DNA from: Candidatus Latescibacterota bacterium
GTDB taxonomy: Bacteria; Latescibacterota; UBA2968
Direction: 5' to 3'
NCBI GenBank assembly: GCA_022823725.1
Contig: JAJEHL010000041.1
Location: 1 to 64,000, forward strand
Length of the DNA: 64,000 bases
Position 1 is the first letter of the stretch. Each line of letters opens with the position of its first letter. This document shows positions 60,548 to 64,000 of this stretch, one piece after another. The notes beneath the pieces are model-generated. The model had not been told where the DNA came from and did no database searches. It saw only the letters and a list, made by a program, of their open reading frames with translations. The position numbers and the translations under genes are program-made.

Positions 60548-61678
60548 ATGCTGAATTTACACGGTGAAAAAATTGTTCGAATTGAAAAAGTGGTTATGAA
60601 ATTCAAGCGCCCCCGCCTGATCGGGCGCAATGCGCGGATTGGCGTCCACGGGGATATGGTGACGGATCCCGTGGTTCGCATCCACACAAATAGTGGTGCT
60701 ATTGGCGTTGGGTGGTCGCGGTTGGGTCGGAAAGAAGCCGAGTCATTGGTGGGGAAAAGCATTGGTGATGTGTTCCAATTGCCGGGGGGATCAAATGAAG
60801 CTGGAGCGGCAATTGATTTACCTTTGTGGGATCTGGCGGCCAAATTAATGGATCAGCCGTTGTACAAACTTCTGGGTGCTCGGGGTTCTCGGGCGGTGGA
60901 GTTGTACGATGGTTCGGTTTATATCGACGACCTGGATGCTTCGGACGAGGAGGCTGTGGAGATATTCCGGGGCGAAGTGAAGACCGGACACGATTACGGG
61001 TATAAAAATTTTAAAATTAAAATCGGTCGCGGCGCGCGCTGGATGCCTGTTACAGAAGGGACAGATCGAGATGTTCTGGTTATTCACATTGTTCGAGAAG
61101 CCGCTGGCACTGATGCAAAAATTCTCGTTGACGCGAATAATGGCACGACGCTCAATATTGCAAAAGACATTCTCGAGCGCTGTGAAGATGTGGGGATTTA
61201 CTGGTTTGAAGAACCGTTTCCGGAAGATAGGGCTTTTAATGAAGATTTTAAGCAATTTATCGTTGAAAAAGGATACGATACCCTCGTTGCCGATGGAGAA
61301 TCGGGACCTCCTCCGCCCACGTATTTCGATATGGTGAGAAATGGATGGATCGATGTGGTGCAACACGATTTTCGCGCCAAGGGTCTTACGTGGTGGCGCG
61401 AGACTGCCGCGATGATCGAACCGTGGGGCGGCCAGTGTGCGCCTCATTGCTGGGGGAGTTTGATCGAGCGTTATGCCCACGCGCATTTTGCCGCTTCGGT
61501 TCCCCATTTTGCGCTTCAAGAAGCCGCTCCCGCAGATATGCCGGGTGTTGTGCTGGATGGCTGGACGATGCAGGATGGGTGTTTGATGGTGCCGGATACG
61601 CCGGGTACGGGGTTTGACCTCGAGGCAGATGTGATTGAAGAGGGCGTGAAAAGAGAAGATGGGTTCAGGGTGGGATAA
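60548..61678 (+). CDS. Mandelate racemase/enolase superfamily dehydratase or epimerase
   Basis: 376 residues with ATG 60548 (GGGAG six bases upstream); ATG-like codons further upstream give a non-family extension. The N-terminal capping domain (KIVRIEKVVMKFK..) is followed by a barrel with the K-x-K base pair in YKNFKIKIGRG near 154-158, metal ligands in DANNGTTL (aspartate near 195), YWFEEPFPED (glutamate near 221) and VADGES (glutamate near 250), and a histidine in QCAPHCWGS near 300. These are the residues of mandelate-racemase-subgroup enzymes acting on sugar acids. Substrate unknown. Six bases before the next gene, so co-transcribed with it. Confidence 0.86.
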   Translation: MLNLHGEKIVRIEKVVMKFKRPRLIGRNARIGVHGDMVTDPVVRIHTNSGAIGVGWSRLGRKEAESLVGKSIGDVFQLPGGSNEAGAAIDLPLWDLAAKLMDQPLYKLLGARGSRAVELYDGSVYIDDLDASDEEAVEIFRGEVKTGHDYGYKNFKIKIGRGARWMPVTEGTDRDVLVIHIVREAAGTDAKILVDANNGTTLNIAKDILERCEDVGIYWFEEPFPEDRAFNEDFKQFIVEKGYDTLVADGESGPPPPTYFDMVRNGWIDVVQHDFRAKGLTWWRETAAMIEPWGGQCAPHCWGSLIERYAHAHFAASVPHFALQEAAPADMPGVVLDGWTMQDGCLMVPDTPGTGFDLEADVIEEGVKREDGFRVG

Positions 61679-61684
61679 TAGGCC

Positions 61685-63502
61685 ATGAATAGAGAAGCGG
61701 GAACGCTTGAAGCATTACTGAACGCACGCGTGGTTGATGAACTGAAGAAGTTGGCACGGCTATTGACGGGGGCAAAACTTCCCACGCGCAAGGCGGAGAT
61801 TATCGCCGTTATTGTGCGCGAGATGACGGAGCACACGCGCGATTATTGGGACTTGCTGGATGACCTGCAGCAAAAAGCCGTGGCAGAAGCACTTTACGCG
61901 CCGTGGTTTGACAAAGAGGGGTTTTATTCCAAATATGGCGAGAGTCCAGATTGGGGCGAGACGTCCTCCTGGTCCTACTCTCGTATTAAGGAGCCATCGC
62001 TGCTCAACCTGTTTATTCTTAGTGGTGATCGCTATGATTCTTCCCGTGGCCAAAAGGTTGTACCCGATGATTTGAAAGTCATTCTCAAAAAATTTGTGCC
62101 CCAACCGACGCCTGCAAAATTGGACGTTGAAACAGAACGCCCGGAAATTGCAAAAATTATTCGCCATAATTTTTGGACGGAGAAAAATAGGGTCAAAAAA
62201 ATTCCGCTTTATCACGCGGATACCGAGCAGACGGCACAGGAAGACCTGATGTCTGTATTGCGACTGATTGAGGCAGGCAAAGTGGGTCTGACAGAGAAGA
62301 CCAGACGGCCAACAGCGACCAGTATTCGTGCGATTAGCGATGTTCTTTGGGGTGGTGATTTTTATCCAGACCGCGAAAAGCGCAATGAATGGGAAGAGTT
62401 GCCGGGACCGATTAAAGCACATGCCTGGCCGCTGCTCATTCACACAGCAAACCTGGCACGGTTGCAAAGCGGCAAGTTGCGGTTGACGCCTGCGGGGCGA
62501 AAGGCATTGGCTGCGCCCCCTCACGAAACCAGTAAGACGCTGTGGCAGGCGTGGCTCAAAAATGCAAAGACAGATGAAATGCAACGGGTAAGTGCCATTC
62601 GCGGGCAAACTGGACGGGGAAAATCGGGCATGACTTCTCCGGTAAAGCGGCGTACTGTAATTGTCAAAGCACTCCGAGCATGCCCTATCGAAAAGTGGTT
62701 TGGTTTTGACGCCTTTTGCAATTTTATGCGTGCGGCGGGCTATTGGTTAATTGTGTCGGATGAGCCGTGGGAACTTTATATCGGCGATTATCACTATGGG
62801 CATTTGTCCGACGATAACTGGGCTTTGCTGACGTCTCGCTATACGATGGTATTGCTTTTTGAATATGTCGCAACATTGGGGCTTGTAGATGTGGCCTATG
62901 TCGATCCGGCGGATGCATCTTTAGATGTAGATTTTGCGCGAGATCTTGCGTTTTTGAGTCGCTATGATGGGTTGATGTATTTGCGTATCAATGCGTTGGG
63001 GGCTTTTTGTTTGGGGCGGAAGCGATCTTATACGCCTTCGGAAGTAGAGATTGAACATGTGCTCAAGGTGCTGCCCAATTTCGATGTGGTCGCATTCAAG
63101 CCCCTGCCGTCGGGCGATCAAATTGCGCTGGAACAATTTGCAGAGAAGACTGCTGACAATGTGTGGAAGATTCGGCCCGAACAGATGCTCAAAGGTCTGG
63201 AGAGTGGACAATCGCTCGACCACATGCGGTCATTTTTGAAGCACAAAAGCGGCGAGGAGTTACCACATTCTGTAGCTGTGCTGTTTGACGATATAGCTGA
63301 TAAAGTACCGCGTTTGCGTGCGAAGGGCACAGCGCATTTGATTGAGGTGGCAGATGCTGAGACCGCACAGTTTCTCGCGCATGACCGAGGCGTGAGTAAG
63401 CACTGCTATCTGGCAGGTGACAGCCAACTTGTCGTGCCGGAAAAATCTCTGACAGCATTTCGCAACGCACTGAGAAAAGTTGGATATATATTGCCTAAGT
63501 GA
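61685..63502 (+). CDS. Helicase-associated XPB/Ssl2-like C-terminal domain protein without helicase
   Basis: 605 residues, soluble, no signal. The region around 455-560 (VLPNFDVVAFKPLPSGDQIALEQFAEKTADNVWKIRP, EQMLKGLESGQSLDHMRSFL, ELPHSVAVLFDDIADKVPRLR) resembles the XPB/Ssl2-type conserved C-terminal domain found in stand-alone bacterial proteins. Earlier parts look like winged-helix modules (KLPTRKAEIIAVIVREM, TRRPTATSIRAISDVL, SVLRLIEAGKVGL). No ATPase motif is present, so it is not a helicase itself. DNA binding in repair or regulation is inferred. It begins six bases after the enolase-type gene, an odd pairing. The identification is from pattern memory. Confidence 0.7.
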   Translation: MNREAGTLEALLNARVVDELKKLARLLTGAKLPTRKAEIIAVIVREMTEHTRDYWDLLDDLQQKAVAEALYAPWFDKEGFYSKYGESPDWGETSSWSYSRIKEPSLLNLFILSGDRYDSSRGQKVVPDDLKVILKKFVPQPTPAKLDVETERPEIAKIIRHNFWTEKNRVKKIPLYHADTEQTAQEDLMSVLRLIEAGKVGLTEKTRRPTATSIRAISDVLWGGDFYPDREKRNEWEELPGPIKAHAWPLLIHTANLARLQSGKLRLTPAGRKALAAPPHETSKTLWQAWLKNAKTDEMQRVSAIRGQTGRGKSGMTSPVKRRTVIVKALRACPIEKWFGFDAFCNFMRAAGYWLIVSDEPWELYIGDYHYGHLSDDNWALLTSRYTMVLLFEYVATLGLVDVAYVDPADASLDVDFARDLAFLSRYDGLMYLRINALGAFCLGRKRSYTPSEVEIEHVLKVLPNFDVVAFKPLPSGDQIALEQFAEKTADNVWKIRPEQMLKGLESGQSLDHMRSFLKHKSGEELPHSVAVLFDDIADKVPRLRAKGTAHLIEVADAETAQFLAHDRGVSKHCYLAGDSQLVVPEKSLTAFRNALRKVGYILPK

Positions 63503-63548
63503 AGATATACAGGCGGCAGACTGGTGTAACCGCTGGAGTGAGTGAGAT

Positions 63549-63869
63549 ATGAATCAACAAACAAAATCTGTTCTCGATATATTGCGCCGTCAATTTGAGA
63601 TATTTTATGGTGATCGGCTGGCGCACTTGGTGTTATTTGGTTCGCGTGCCCGCGGCGATGCAGAATCCGATTCAGATATCGATGTGCTTGTTATATTACA
63701 CGGATCTGTAGATGCTGTTGAGGAAATCAGACGAACTAGTGGGATTGTATCCAATCTTTGTTTAGAATATGAAGTAGTGATCAGTTGTGTGTTTATGGAT
63801 CTTTATCGCTATGAAAACAAACAAGGACCACTACTTCGGAATATACGCAAAGAAGGCGTTGCGTTATGA
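63549..63869 (+). CDS. MNT-type nucleotidyltransferase (antitoxin-like)
   Basis: 106 residues with the Pol-beta-superfamily signature GSRARGDAESDSDIDVLV at 31-48: G-S, and the metal-binding D43 and D45. Proteins of this size are the MNT partners of HEPN-domain ribonuclease toxins and work by modifying the toxin. GGAGTGAG lies before the ATG. The gene ends GCGTTATGA; the overlapping ATG opens only a four-codon frame (ATG AAG GAG GTA TAA), so the HEPN gene that usually overlaps here is absent, and a serine hydrolase gene follows instead. It may be a remnant antitoxin or act alone. Confidence 0.85.
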   Translation: MNQQTKSVLDILRRQFEIFYGDRLAHLVLFGSRARGDAESDSDIDVLVILHGSVDAVEEIRRTSGIVSNLCLEYEVVISCVFMDLYRYENKQGPLLRNIRKEGVAL

Positions 63870-63882
63870 AGGAGGTATAAAC

Positions 63883-64000
63883 ATGACATTCCCTGGAGCA
63901 GAATGGGAAACGAGACAGCCTGGTGATCTCGGGTTTGACGCGGAGAAACTCGCGCGGGTGCAGAGGTGGTTGCGCGAGGTGGCGGGTGACAGGTCCTTTC
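63883..64000 (+). CDS. Serine hydrolase (beta-lactamase-like), N-terminal fragment
   Basis: Thirty-nine codons from ATG 63883, with AAGGAGG seven bases upstream, running off the window. The fragment MTFPGAEWETRQPGDLGFDAEKLARV resembles the opening of class C beta-lactamase-like serine hydrolases, which typically start with E-x-L-G-x-D...L. The catalytic S-x-x-K lies beyond the edge, so the assignment is provisional. No signal peptide, which suggests a cytosolic esterase. Confidence 0.5.
   Translation, partial: MTFPGAEWETRQPGDLGFDAEKLARVQRWLREVAGDRSF

Overview
The window looks like a chromosomal segment of a Gram-negative bacterium of the FCB/PVC-like environmental world, most plausibly a Latescibacterota-type organism. 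This is inference from gene content: a Bacteroidota-style ParE/ParC pair, a rod-shape operon with lipoproteins and SPOR domains, and a wealth of sulfatase, PhyH dioxygenase, ceramidase-like, enolase-superfamily, LarA-like and DUF6785-type genes. No rRNA, tRNA, CRISPR array, prophage or transposase was recognised. Both edges cut genes.

Layout. 1-2.8 kb (minus): an edge gene with an apparent frameshift, a small conserved protein, a PD-(D/E)XK nuclease and aroA. 3.0-6.5 kb (plus): dnaE, ending in a strong bidirectional terminator. 6.6-12.9 kb (minus): a cell-elongation operon in transcription order SPOR lipoprotein, LysM lytic transglycosylase, mreD, mrdA (PBP2), rodA, from a near-consensus promoter. 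13.1-15.5 kb (minus): LytR_C protein, rsfS, mtnA and a small exported beta-rich protein. 15.6-20.5 kb (minus): iron alcohol dehydrogenase, LarA-like protein, pyrC, carA. 20.6-25.6 kb (minus): a large multi-spanning membrane protein and a metalloprotease/beta-propeller/beta-barrel protein. 25.7-28.3 kb (plus): zinc ribbon, CE15-like esterase, mannonate-dehydratase-like protein, facing a sulfatase. 30.0-34.3 kb (plus): parE, parC and a DUF2442-like gene. 34.3-36.8 kb: a tail-to-tail restriction-modification pair of AvaI/BsoBI type. 36.9-44.7 kb: class III aminotransferase, sodium:solute symporter with a tiny membrane partner, Nudix hydrolase, sugar-isomerase-like TIM barrel, PhyH dioxygenase, ceramidase-like hydrolase, GH113-like glycosidase. 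44.8-56.3 kb (minus): gltB-gltD, ferredoxin, nitrite/sulfite reductase with an unknown partner, moaA, a lipoprotein endonuclease/phosphatase. 56.4-60.1 kb (minus): smc. 60.5-64 kb (plus): enolase-superfamily enzyme, a helicase-associated winged-helix protein, an MNT-type nucleotidyltransferase without its usual HEPN partner, and the start of a serine hydrolase.

How the genes work together. Housekeeping blocks (dnaE, topoisomerase IV, smc; mreD/PBP2/RodA; aroA, carA, pyrC; gltBD with ferredoxin and siroheme reductase for nitrogen/sulfur assimilation) alternate with catabolic cassettes for uronate-like sugars, sulfated or lipid-like substrates and hydroxy acids. Promoters that can be read by eye are close to the sigma-70 consensus (TTGACA, 16-18 bases, TATAAT-like), and several hairpin-plus-T-run terminators match operon ends. 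A 61-bp element with a hairpin core occurs twice, once in each of two divergent intergenic regions, 30.6 kb apart, differing by one base.

Start sites were often moved inward from the longest frame where a Shine-Dalgarno sequence, signal peptide or family N-terminus pointed to a later start; each case is stated. Everything here is read by eye: no database search was run.
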